Source of the DNA: CAYTLW01 sp964438735
Lineage (GTDB): Bacteria; Myxococcota_A; UBA9042
NCBI GenBank assembly: GCA_964438735.1
Contig: CAYTLW010000136.1
Span: 1 to 19,416, forward strand
DNA length: 19,416 nt
Direction: 5' to 3'
In this document: positions 1 through 6,591 of the stretch, piece by piece
Layout of the letters: each line of letters starts with the position of its first letter
Position numbering within the stretch: position 1 is the first letter of the stretch
The notes under the pieces: generated by a model
What the model was told of the DNA's origin: nothing
Databases searched by the model: none
The model's input: the letters and a program-made list of their open reading frames with translations, nothing else
Made by a program: the position numbers and the translations under genes

Positions 1-127
1 GCCAGCAGCAGCAGCCATGGTGAGCGTTTGAGGGGCGTGGACGCGGGGGTGGTCGCCTGGTTCATGGAATCTCCCGGTGTGGTTGTTTCGGGCCGGTGTG
101 ATGCCGGAGGCCGGATCCGCCGTGGCA

Positions 128-143
128 GTTCGTGGTCACGAAC
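128..143. repeat. 16-bp near-perfect inverted repeat
   Basis: GTTCGTG and CACGAAC face each other across a 2-base centre (GT). The element sits about 100 bp beyond the stop codon of the minus-strand gene ending at 245. No T-tract follows on either strand, so an intrinsic terminator is not supported. It could be a binding site for a dimeric regulator of a gene outside the window, or chance. Confidence 0.25.
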
Positions 144-244
144 GCTACTGCATCGGAAGCGATTCGACAAAGGCAAACGACTCGATGGGGCAGGGCGCCG
201 TCTCATCAGCGTTCAGCGGCGGTGGCGGCTGGCGCATCAAGCTC

Positions 245-2038
245 CTATCGGCCCAGGCGCACCATCCAGCCGTCGCTGCCGCCGGCGCTGCCCTCGTTGG
301 TGGCGCCGGCGACGACCAGCCCGCCACGACCCACGGCCAGGAGGGCGGCTGCGCTGTCTGCCGGCCCGGCGCCGACCGCCGCGCGCCACGCCGGCCGACC
401 CTTGCGCTTGTAACCGACTACCCACACGTCTGCGCGGCGCTTCTTCAGCCGCCCGGTCGTGAGCACGGCCAGCCCCTTTCGGCCCAGGCTCACCGCCGCC
501 ACCGGCTGGACCGCGCTGAAGGTTCGATCGGTCTTCTGCCACCGCCGTCGGCCCTTTTTGTCGAAGCCCGACAGCTGGAGCATGGCGTGGGCTGCCCGGG
601 CTTTCCTGTGCCGGCCGATGGCCACGATGGCGCCCTTCCGGCCGACAACGAGCGCGTCGAAACTGCTCTCGTCACCCGCTTTGGCCAGGTGTTGCCAGCG
701 CGGGCTGCCCGAGCTGTCCAGGGCGATGAGCAGCGCCTGCCACGGCGTCTTGCCCACGCGGCTGCGACCGGCCAGGACCATGCCTTTGTTGTGTGCGACC
801 AGGGCTGCCGGCACCTGGCGTCCGGCACCACCCAGCCGCTCCATACCGCCCGGCTGGCCGCTTGCGCTGAGATTCAACAGGCCCATATCGGCCTGGTCGC
901 TGCTTTGATCGGCGGCCACGGCGACCCTCGCGCCGCCATCGGGTCGCGCCAGCAGCGCTACCGCCCGATCTTCGCCGTCGCCGCCGACGCTGCGATGCCA
1001 GCGTACGTTGCGATCGGCGCCAAAACGCACCATCCAGGCGTCCGGCTTGCCGTTTTGCCCGGCGGTCTCGCCGACCGCCAGCCAGCCGTTATCGGGCAGG
1101 ATCGCCAGGGCGTGCGCCTCGTCTCGGCCGGCGGCGCCGAAGGACTGTTCCCAACGCATCCGACCGCTTCCATCCACCCGCCAGATGTGCAACTGAATGC
1201 CCTCGGCGCCGGCCACCTGCTTACGACCCGCCAGCAGCAGGTCGCCACCAGACAAGGCGACGGCTGCGTTGATGGCGTCATCACCCGCGCCGCCGTGAAT
1301 CCGTTCCACCCACGGCCAGGGGCCCCTGCGCTCGCGGCGCTGCTTCATGCGTACCTTCTGCAACGGCGCGGCGTGGGCCGCGTGGCTGCCCTTGCACGCG
1401 GTCGCCATCGACAACGCCTTGCCTGCGGGGCGCTTCTTGCGGGCGGCCCGGAGCGCCAGCGCGTGGCTGTACATGGCCGGCCCTGGGGTTCGCCATTGGA
1501 GCCCGCGGCGCAAACGAGCCTGGCGCTTGAAGGTTTGCGCCGCCATGGCCAGCTGCTTGGCTGCCGGACGCGCCTTGCCACGCACCAGCAGGGCGATGGC
1601 GTCCTCCACGCGGGCCAGGGCGTTGGCGCGTCGAGTGGCCTCCAGGTTGTTCTGACCGTAGGCGCTGCGGGCCCAGGCTGACCACGTCCTGGCCGCCTCG
1701 TCATGTCGTCCGAGCTGTTCCTGGGCAAGTGCCAGCAGGGGCCGGGACTTGTCGCCAGCGGACGATGCGCAGAGCGCAGTGCGAGCCCAGTCGCTGCGAT
1801 TGAACCACTGCTTGCAGTCGCCACCGGCCTGCAACATGGCCGGTGCCGAGGGCGTCTCGAACACGATCCGGGGCCCGCTCGGCGCGGGCCGCTCCGGCAT
1901 CAACGCCTCGCCGGCGATGGGCGGTGGTCCGGCGGCGGGCTGTGCGGCCGGGAGGAGAGGAATCGCGACGAGCACCGCCCATAGCGCGTTCCACATGACC
2001 AGCTTCGGCGGACGTATCGGGCGAGGAATCGGTCGCAT
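245..2038 (-). CDS. Exported protein with helical N-terminal region and seven-repeat beta-propeller-like C-terminus
   Basis: This is a 597-residue product of unknown specific function. The chosen ATG at 2038 gives a basic, proline-rich N-terminus followed by a hydrophobic segment ending near AAQPAAG, a plausible Sec signal peptide. An alternative ATG at 1996 would start just before the hydrophobic core; neither has a clear ribosome binding site. Residues about 60-200 are alanine/arginine-rich and helical, resembling a degenerate TPR region. From about residue 240 to the end there are seven repeats of about 50 residues of the type GGxGxDxAxAL...DGGxxxAG...W.VR.D..GxxRW (for example FGAAGRDEAHALAI and VGGDGEDRAVALLA). 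This is the pattern of bacterial secreted propeller repeats, and seven copies would close one propeller. The gene diverges from the deaminase gene. It is likely periplasmic or on the surface, with a binding rather than catalytic role (inference). Open frames antisense to it are high-GC shadows. Confidence 0.75.
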   Translation of the reverse strand: MRPIPRPIRPPKLVMWNALWAVLVAIPLLPAAQPAAGPPPIAGEALMPERPAPSGPRIVFETPSAPAMLQAGGDCKQWFNRSDWARTALCASSAGDKSRPLLALAQEQLGRHDEAARTWSAWARSAYGQNNLEATRRANALARVEDAIALLVRGKARPAAKQLAMAAQTFKRQARLRRGLQWRTPGPAMYSHALALRAARKKRPAGKALSMATACKGSHAAHAAPLQKVRMKQRRERRGPWPWVERIHGGAGDDAINAAVALSGGDLLLAGRKQVAGAEGIQLHIWRVDGSGRMRWEQSFGAAGRDEAHALAILPDNGWLAVGETAGQNGKPDAWMVRFGADRNVRWHRSVGGDGEDRAVALLARPDGGARVAVAADQSSDQADMGLLNLSASGQPGGMERLGGAGRQVPAALVAHNKGMVLAGRSRVGKTPWQALLIALDSSGSPRWQHLAKAGDESSFDALVVGRKGAIVAIGRHRKARAAHAMLQLSGFDKKGRRRWQKTDRTFSAVQPVAAVSLGRKGLAVLTTGRLKKRRADVWVVGYKRKGRPAWRAAVGAGPADSAAALLAVGRGGLVVAGATNEGSAGGSDGWMVRLGR

Positions 2039-2126
2039 GGTTCGAGGTTCGCACCGGCTCGCCCGGCGCGCAACCGACCGCCCACCACCGTCGTGGTACC
2101 CTCGCTGCGGCCGCAACGGAGGCCCC
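2039..2126. promoter_or_regulatory. Divergent intergenic promoter region
   Basis: These 88 bp separate the starts of two divergent genes and must hold signals for both unless longer leaders are used. On the plus strand GGTACCCTCG lies at 2095-2104. Its TACCCT (2097-2102) is a -10-like box 24 bp before the GTG start, and the same ten bases recur upstream of the NifH-like gene. A small inverted repeat, ACCAC-CGTC-GTGGT (2084-2097), abuts the box and could be an operator. GGAGG at 2118-2122 is the likely ribosome binding site for the plus-strand gene. No good -35 box is seen. Confidence 0.45.
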
Positions 2127-3095
2127 GTGTTGGACCTGCGCCGCTTCGAGAAGACCGACATCCACCGCCACCTGGAGGGCTGCATCCGCCCGGCGACCGC
2201 CTGGGAGCTGGCCCGCGGCAACGGGCTGCTGGACCCAGGCGTCGATCTGGCCACATTCCGCGAGCAGCTCGTCATCGCGGCGCCGATCCCCTTGTTCGAG
2301 GCCCTGGACCGATTCGACCGCTTCCGCGCGCCCATCGTCGGCCACGCCGCCATCAACCGCATCGTGCACGAGGCCATCGAAGACGCCGCCGCCGACCATG
2401 TCACCAGGCTGGAACTTCGGTTCAGCCCCCTGACCCTGGCCCGTTCCTCCGGCGTAGGCATGGGCGAGCTTTTCGAGCTCATCGAGGCCTCTGCCCGACA
2501 GGCCAGCGCTCATTTCGGCATGGTCGCCGTCTCCCTGGTGGTGGTCATCAGCCGGCGACGCGGTCACGAGGGCGCCTGGCAGGTCGTTCAAGCCCTTCAA
2601 TCGCACGGCCGCGGACGCATCGCCGGCGTTGATTTCGCCTCGGACGAGCTGCGCCATCGCAGCGCCGAGTTCCACGAGGTCGCTCAGGCGTTGGTGGACC
2701 TCGGCCTGCCACTGACCGTGCACACCGGCGAAGGCGTCGGCCCCGAACACGTCGCCGAGGCGCTGGCCCTGCCCGGTGTTCGCCGCCTCGGACATGCCCT
2801 CAGCCTGGTCGACGACCCGGATCTCATCGCCGACGTCATCGACCGCCACATCACCATCGAGGTCTGCCCCACCTCCAACCACCGCGCCGGCGTGCTCGAC
2901 CGACTCCACAACCACCCCGTGCGCAAGATGGCCGCAGCCGGCGTGCCCTTCGTCCTATGTGCCGACGACCCCACCCTCTTCGACATCACCCTCACCGACG
3001 AACTCCAACTCGCCCGCCAGACCCTCCAACTCACCGACCAGACCCTCCTGTCCGCCGAAGAACGGGCCCGCCAGGCCATGTTTCACTCCCCCTGA
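2127..3095 (+). CDS. add: Adenosine deaminase family protein (metal-dependent amidohydrolase)
   Basis: The 322-residue product matches the adenosine/AMP deaminase fold, a zinc TIM barrel that hydrolyses 6-amino purine nucleosides to 6-oxo products. Family motifs occur in order: KTDIHRHLEG near the N-terminus (two zinc histidines), TVHTGEG (catalytic Glu), RLGHALSL (zinc His), EVCPTSN, and LCADDPTLFD (zinc and catalytic aspartates). All catalytic positions I can recognise are intact, and the length is normal. I chose the GTG at 2127 because GGAGG lies four bases upstream and the protein then starts just before the metal motif. The open frame extends upstream to 1749, but that part overlaps the divergent gene and looks non-coding. 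No signal peptide is present, so it is cytosolic. The substrate could be adenosine, adenine or 6-amino-6-deoxyfutalosine (menaquinone pathway); no neighbour decides this. Confidence 0.87.
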   Translation: MLDLRRFEKTDIHRHLEGCIRPATAWELARGNGLLDPGVDLATFREQLVIAAPIPLFEALDRFDRFRAPIVGHAAINRIVHEAIEDAAADHVTRLELRFSPLTLARSSGVGMGELFELIEASARQASAHFGMVAVSLVVVISRRRGHEGAWQVVQALQSHGRGRIAGVDFASDELRHRSAEFHEVAQALVDLGLPLTVHTGEGVGPEHVAEALALPGVRRLGHALSLVDDPDLIADVIDRHITIEVCPTSNHRAGVLDRLHNHPVRKMAAAGVPFVLCADDPTLFDITLTDELQLARQTLQLTDQTLLSAEERARQAMFHSP

Positions 3096-3148
3096 GCCCC
3101 ACGCCTCAAGCCCGAAGCCCGGAGCCTTGCGCCCCGCCTCCGCCCCTT

Positions 3149-3177
3149 TTGCCCCTCCCGGTCTTCCCTGCTACCTT
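3149..3177 (+). promoter_or_regulatory. Candidate promoter for the two-lipoprotein operon
   Basis: TTGCCC at 3149-3154 and TACCTT at 3172-3177 are separated by 17 bp, a sigma70-like arrangement. The predicted transcription start would fall about 18 bp before the ATG at 3202. The -10-like box resembles TACCCT boxes upstream of the deaminase and NifH-like genes. This is judged by eye only. Confidence 0.45.
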
Positions 3178-3201
3178 CGCGCTCCCAAACCCGGAGTCGC
3201 C

Positions 3202-3987
3202 ATGCGATCGACCCTGACCATCCTCATCGCCGCCGGCCTCCTGCTCGGTTGCGGTGCCAGCACGAGCCAACCCGACAAACCCAAACCGCCGCCGCCGGGC
3301 ATGGTCTCGATCATCAAGTACAACGAGAAGACCGAAGCCCTGGTCAAGGCCACCCACAACCTGGGCGAGCTGCGCGAGAACATCGACGAGCAGCGCCGGC
3401 GACTGACCCGGATCTGCGTCGACTATCCCGACCACGAGGCCTGCCAGCTGCAGACGGCCGCGGCCTATGCGCGCAAGACCTTCTGCTCGGACAAGGAGTT
3501 CACCGGCCACATCAACGAGGTCGTGAAGTCCTGCCACCAGGGGCAATGCAAGCAGGTCGACCAGGCCAACCTGATCACCCGCGGCCAGTACATGATGCTG
3601 GTCCAGCGCCTGCCCCATACGCTGGTCACCTTCCGGGCGGCCCGGAGCAAGCTGGATCGGCGCGACCGCAAGCAACTGCAGCGCTTCATCGAGACCATCC
3701 AGGCCGAGAAGGGCTACATGATCATCGTCGGCCGGGCTTCGAAGGATGGTCCGTGGCGGAAGAACCTGCAGTACGCGCTGAGTCGGGCCGAGAATACGCG
3801 CAAATTCCTGGTCGACCAGCTCGGCGTCGACAACAAGCGGGTCGGCTACATCACCTACGGCCACGCCAAGATGTACCTGACCTCGCTGGACGCCGAGCGC
3901 CTGACCACGCGCAAGCTGAGCGTCAAGCAGGCCAACCGCAGCGCGCTGGTCTTCACCTATCCATGTTGGGAGGGCGACGGTGCCTGA
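3202..3987 (+). CDS. Outer-membrane lipoprotein with C-terminal OmpA-like domain (degenerate peptidoglycan loop)
   Basis: The 261-residue product starts with a lipoprotein signal, MRSTLTILIAAGLLLGC, whose lipobox LLGC places the lipidated Cys at residue 17. A proline/lysine spacer (KPKPPPPG) and a helical, cysteine-containing middle region follow. Residues about 140-258 resemble an OmpA C-terminal domain: a VTFRAARSKLDRRDRKQL start, then an amphipathic helix ending RAENTRKFLVDQLGV, a YITYGHAK strand and a final NRSALVFTY strand. OmpA-like domains tether the outer membrane to peptidoglycan. The usual GHTDxxG loop is replaced by GRASKDG, so the Asp that contacts diaminopimelate is not at its normal place, although the Arg of the following helix (RAE) is kept. 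Peptidoglycan binding may therefore be altered. The reading frame overlaps the next lipoprotein gene by 8 bp, implying an operon. Confidence 0.78.
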   Translation: MRSTLTILIAAGLLLGCGASTSQPDKPKPPPPGMVSIIKYNEKTEALVKATHNLGELRENIDEQRRRLTRICVDYPDHEACQLQTAAAYARKTFCSDKEFTGHINEVVKSCHQGQCKQVDQANLITRGQYMMLVQRLPHTLVTFRAARSKLDRRDRKQLQRFIETIQAEKGYMIIVGRASKDGPWRKNLQYALSRAENTRKFLVDQLGVDNKRVGYITYGHAKMYLTSLDAERLTTRKLSVKQANRSALVFTYPCWEGDGA

Positions 3988-4711
3988 TCCACGCGCCGCC
4001 GGCCCGGCCCTGGCCACCTCCATCGCACTCATCAGTTGCCTCATCCTCTTCAGCTGTGGAGGGGCCCAGGGGGCGTCGAGCGACGTCATCAAAGCGCAGC
4101 AGGCTGAACTCGCCGCCGCCAAGGCCGAGATCAAGGCCCTTCGCGCCGCGCTGGCCCTGTTGACCGCGCAGATGAAGGCGCTGACCGCGCGCGTCGACGC
4201 CACCGAGCAGCGCACGGGCCTGAAGCCGCTGAGCACGACCTGGCTCAAACCCATGCCGGCCGGCAGCCGCCTGGAAGCGGGCGACGCCATCTACGTCGGG
4301 CGACTCGGTGACCGGGGCAAGCGGCGCAGGCTGTCCAAACACGTCAAGGCGTACAAGGCGCACGTTGCGGTCGTCTGGGCGACCTGGTGCAAACCCTGCA
4401 CCAGCGACCACGAGCTCAAATTGCTGCACAAACTACAGCCGCAGCTGGCCCGCCACGGTGTCGACCTGGTGAGCATCCTGGTGGACGACCTGGAGCTGGC
4501 CCAGAAGCATGCCAAGGCGCGACGCTGGATCTACCCGCTATGGTTCGGCAAGTCGGCCCACACCCAGTGGCTGCCCGAGGCGCTGATCCGCAAAGGGCTG
4601 AGCCTGCCGGTCTTCCTGGTGGTGGGGCCTGACCTCATGGTCCGCTACTACGCCGCCGGCAAGCTGGACGACGAGCGCCTGCGCGACCTGGTCACCGCCG
4701 CGGCATTTTGA
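3980..4711 (+). CDS. Thioredoxin-fold lipoprotein with WCKPC active site
   Basis: This 243-residue product starts at GTG 3980, which overlaps the upstream stop by 8 bp. GGGAGGG (3968-3974) lies five bases before it and decides the start. The N-terminus is a lipoprotein signal ending LILFSC with the lipidated Cys at residue 26. Residues about 33-75 form a heptad-like Ala/Leu/Lys helix, probably a coiled-coil stalk. Residues about 100-243 are thioredoxin-like: VVWATWCKPC with Cys137 and Cys140, a VSILVDD strand, the cis-proline loop LPVFLVVGPD (Pro210) and a final YYAAGKLDDERL helix. The CKPC pair is typical of TlpA/ResA-type periplasmic thiol-disulfide oxidoreductases, usually reducing. With its OmpA-like partner it probably works at the envelope. 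The substrate is unknown. Confidence 0.85.
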   Translation: MPDPRAAGPALATSIALISCLILFSCGGAQGASSDVIKAQQAELAAAKAEIKALRAALALLTAQMKALTARVDATEQRTGLKPLSTTWLKPMPAGSRLEAGDAIYVGRLGDRGKRRRLSKHVKAYKAHVAVVWATWCKPCTSDHELKLLHKLQPQLARHGVDLVSILVDDLELAQKHAKARRWIYPLWFGKSAHTQWLPEALIRKGLSLPVFLVVGPDLMVRYYAAGKLDDERLRDLVTAAAF

Positions 4712-4726
4712 ACCACCCCTCAGCAA

Positions 4727-4746
4727 AGCGGCACCCGCTGCGTTTT
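4727..4746 (+). terminator. Weak candidate intrinsic terminator after the lipoprotein operon
   Basis: AGCGG-CAC-CCGCT forms a five-pair hairpin (4727-4739), and TTTT follows three bases later (4743-4746). It lies 15 bp after the stop codon of the thioredoxin-like gene. The stem is short, so termination strength is doubtful. Confidence 0.33.
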
Positions 4747-4768
4747 CGCCGACCTGACCGCCATCGCC

Positions 4769-4798
4769 TTGTCGGTTGACGGCGCGGCCCGGTACCCT
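4769..4798 (+). promoter_or_regulatory. Candidate promoter of the NifH-like gene
   Basis: TTGTCG (4769-4774) and TACCCT (4793-4798) are 18 bp apart. The box sits inside GGTACCCTCG (4791-4800), identical to the ten bases upstream of the deaminase gene at 2095-2104. No NifA-type upstream site or sigma54 GG-N10-GC promoter stands out, unlike most nifH promoters. Confidence 0.45.
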
Positions 4799-4848
4799 CG
4801 ACGACGGGAGCGGCGGCCTGACCCGGGCGCCCACCCGCAGGAGCCATC

Positions 4849-5676
4849 GTGTCGCGATCCATGGCGTTCTACGGAAAAGGCGGCGTCGGCAAGTCCACCG
4901 TCGTGGCCAACCTCAGCGCAGCGCTCGCCGCTGCCGGCAACGGCGTGCTGCAGGTGGGCTGCGATCCCAAGCGGGACTCGTCGCGCAATCTCATCGACGT
5001 TTTTCCGCCCACGACCATCATGGAGCTGCTCGCCGAAGGCAAGCGGGACCTGGAGCCCGAAGACGTCATCATGGACGGCGGCGAGGGCATCGACTGCATC
5101 GAGGCGGGCGGCCCCAAGCCGGGCGTCGGCTGCGCCGGACGCGGTCTCGGGCGAATGTTCGAAGAGCTCGAGGAGATGGACATCTTCGGCCGCGACTACG
5201 ACTACGTGCTCTACGACGTGCTCGGCGACGTGGTCTGCGGCGGATTCGCCGTACCCATGCGTTCGGGCTACGCCGAAGAGGTCTACGTGGTCACCTCGGG
5301 CGAGTTCATGAGCCTGTACGCGGCCAATAACATCGCCCGCGGCATCCGCAACTACGCCACCGACGGCGACGTGCGCATGGGCGGCCTGGTCGCCAACGTC
5401 AAGGACCTGGCCTACGACAAGGAGCTCATCGAGCGCTTCGCCGAGCGCATCGGCACCAACGTCGTCTACTACCTGGAGTGGGATAAGGTGGTCTACGAGG
5501 CCGAACGGCGGCGCAAGACGGTGATGCGCCACGCGCCCGAGCATCCCTTCTCGGATACCCTGCGTGGACTCGCCGAGGTCATCGCAGCCGGGCCGAAGCC
5601 CCATATCCCGACGCCGATGACGGACCGGGAGCTGGACGTATTCCTGGAGAACCTGTTCGGTCGGGACGTGGCGTAG
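4849..5676 (+). CDS. NifH/NflH-like 4Fe-4S ATPase (nitrogenase-reductase family), orphan
   Basis: The 275-residue product is clearly of the nitrogenase iron-protein family, whose homodimers hold one 4Fe-4S cluster and use MgATP to pass low-potential electrons to a NifDK-like partner. Visible motifs are the P-loop YGKGGVGKST (residues 8-17), VGCDPKRDSS, EAGGPKPGVGCAGRG with cluster ligand Cys95, and DVLGDVVCGGFAVP with ligand Cys130. SGEFMSLYAANNI follows, then a C-terminal IPTPMTDREL. The last two motifs favour NifH/VnfH/NflH over BchL/ChlL. Arg98 matches the ADP-ribosylated Arg of NifH. The GTG start is supported by AGGAG at 4839-4843; an internal ATG four codons later is also possible. No nifD, nifK, nifE, nifN or bch/cfb gene is adjacent, and both flanking genes are unrelated. 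It may serve nitrogenase-like, methylthio-alkane-reductase-like or cofactor-reduction chemistry encoded elsewhere, or act without a classical partner. Confidence 0.88.
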   Translation: MSRSMAFYGKGGVGKSTVVANLSAALAAAGNGVLQVGCDPKRDSSRNLIDVFPPTTIMELLAEGKRDLEPEDVIMDGGEGIDCIEAGGPKPGVGCAGRGLGRMFEELEEMDIFGRDYDYVLYDVLGDVVCGGFAVPMRSGYAEEVYVVTSGEFMSLYAANNIARGIRNYATDGDVRMGGLVANVKDLAYDKELIERFAERIGTNVVYYLEWDKVVYEAERRRKTVMRHAPEHPFSDTLRGLAEVIAAGPKPHIPTPMTDRELDVFLENLFGRDVA

Positions 5677-5706
5677 GTCCGTCACCCATCCCGCGGCGGT
5701 CAGTCC

Positions 5707-6423
5707 TCAAGCCGACGCTGATTTCGACCCGGTCTCGCCCCCGGGGTCGCCACCCCGCGCCGCAAACCACAAGAAGCCCAGCGTCGCCACCACCGAGATG
5801 ACGATCCACACGGCGCCGACCATCCAGCCGCTCATCAGGGGGATCGAGTCGGCGATGACGTAGGCATCCGACCCTGGGATGTCGCGATCCAGGGCGTCAG
5901 ACTTGATGTCCACGATGGCGTACAGGCAGCTGGTCAGGCCGATGAGGCGCAGCAGCAGGTCGTTGCCCTTCTCCCCCAGCCAGCGCGCGGCGGCGACCAT
6001 GGCGAGCCCGGTCAGCAGGACGAACATCAGGGCGAAGCTGATGAATGGGCGCACCCAGAGCAGCGCGGCCAGCAGCAGGATGGCGCCGAGTACGCCCATG
6101 ATCTGGCGGTCGTAGCGGGTGCGCGCGGCGGCGACCAGGATGACGCCGCCCCACAACATGCTGCCGATGTAGCCCGCCGACGTGATGACGAAACGCCAGC
6201 CGCCGCGGGTCACGCAGAGCCCGCCCTGGCGCGAGTCCAGCTCGATGCGCAAGATCTCGCCGCCGGTGAGCATGGCGGCCAGGCCGTGGCTGAGTTCGTG
6301 GAAGAAGACCACCAGCATCTTGAGCGGATAGACCACCGGCGTCGACCAGAGCGCGTAGATGATGCCGACGAGGACGACCAGGATGCCAGTCTGGGGCCAG
6401 TTGATGGCGGTGCGTGCGGACAT
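5707..6423 (-). CDS. M50B-type intramembrane/integral membrane zinc metalloprotease
   Basis: The 238-residue product has about six hydrophobic segments (roughly residues 13-30, 34-52, 80-103, 106-123, 126-147 and 198-222). The second contains VVFFHELSHGLAAMLTGG, an HExxH zinc motif with His42, Glu43 and His46. A later TSAGYIGSMLWGG and an acidic stretch with DRDIPGSDAY match the Peptidase_M50B-like pattern in which a distal Asp region completes the site. Relatives include site-2-protease-like enzymes of actinobacteria and plants, mostly of unknown substrate. There is no PDZ domain. The start at 6423 is supported by AGGAGG (reverse complement of 6428-6433) four bases upstream. The gene converges with the NifH-like gene across 30 bp and diverges from the P-domain protein gene across 168 bp. 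Its substrate is not indicated. Confidence 0.83.
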   Translation of the reverse strand: MSARTAINWPQTGILVVLVGIIYALWSTPVVYPLKMLVVFFHELSHGLAAMLTGGEILRIELDSRQGGLCVTRGGWRFVITSAGYIGSMLWGGVILVAAARTRYDRQIMGVLGAILLLAALLWVRPFISFALMFVLLTGLAMVAAARWLGEKGNDLLLRLIGLTSCLYAIVDIKSDALDRDIPGSDAYVIADSIPLMSGWMVGAVWIVISVVATLGFLWFAARGGDPGGETGSKSASA

Positions 6424-6591
6424 GGGGCCTCCTGGCGAACAGTCTACCCGGCATGGCGGGGTCCTGCACGGTTCGAACGCCGACGGCAGCCGGCTGGAAC
6501 TTCACAAACGCTTCCGGCAAGCTGAGCCCCTGCGAAGGTCCGCGCCGAACGCCTGTTGGCCTGGTGAGCCGACCTTCCGGGAGGACCCCTC

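Noticed and set aside
1..31. Possible gene ends at the left edge: a minus-strand ATG at 18 giving M-A-A-A-A-G, or a plus-strand frame ending at the TGA at 29-31
   Set aside because: Only six to ten codons are visible, there is no ribosome binding site for the minus reading, and nothing distinguishes either from chance.
77..1681. Long plus-strand open frame (534 codons) opposite the propeller-repeat gene
   Set aside because: Its translation is low-complexity, Ala/Arg/His-rich and has no recognisable motif, while the minus frame has a signal peptide and regular repeats. It is a high-GC shadow.
1749..2126. Upstream extension of the deaminase frame
   Set aside because: The extension overlaps the start of the divergent gene and looks non-coding; GGAGG plus GTG at 2127 places the start right before the metal-binding motif.
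4849..5676. Calling the NifH-like gene a bona fide nitrogenase subunit (nifH) or evidence of nitrogen fixation
   Set aside because: No other nif gene or NifA/sigma54 signal is visible; family membership alone does not show diazotrophy.
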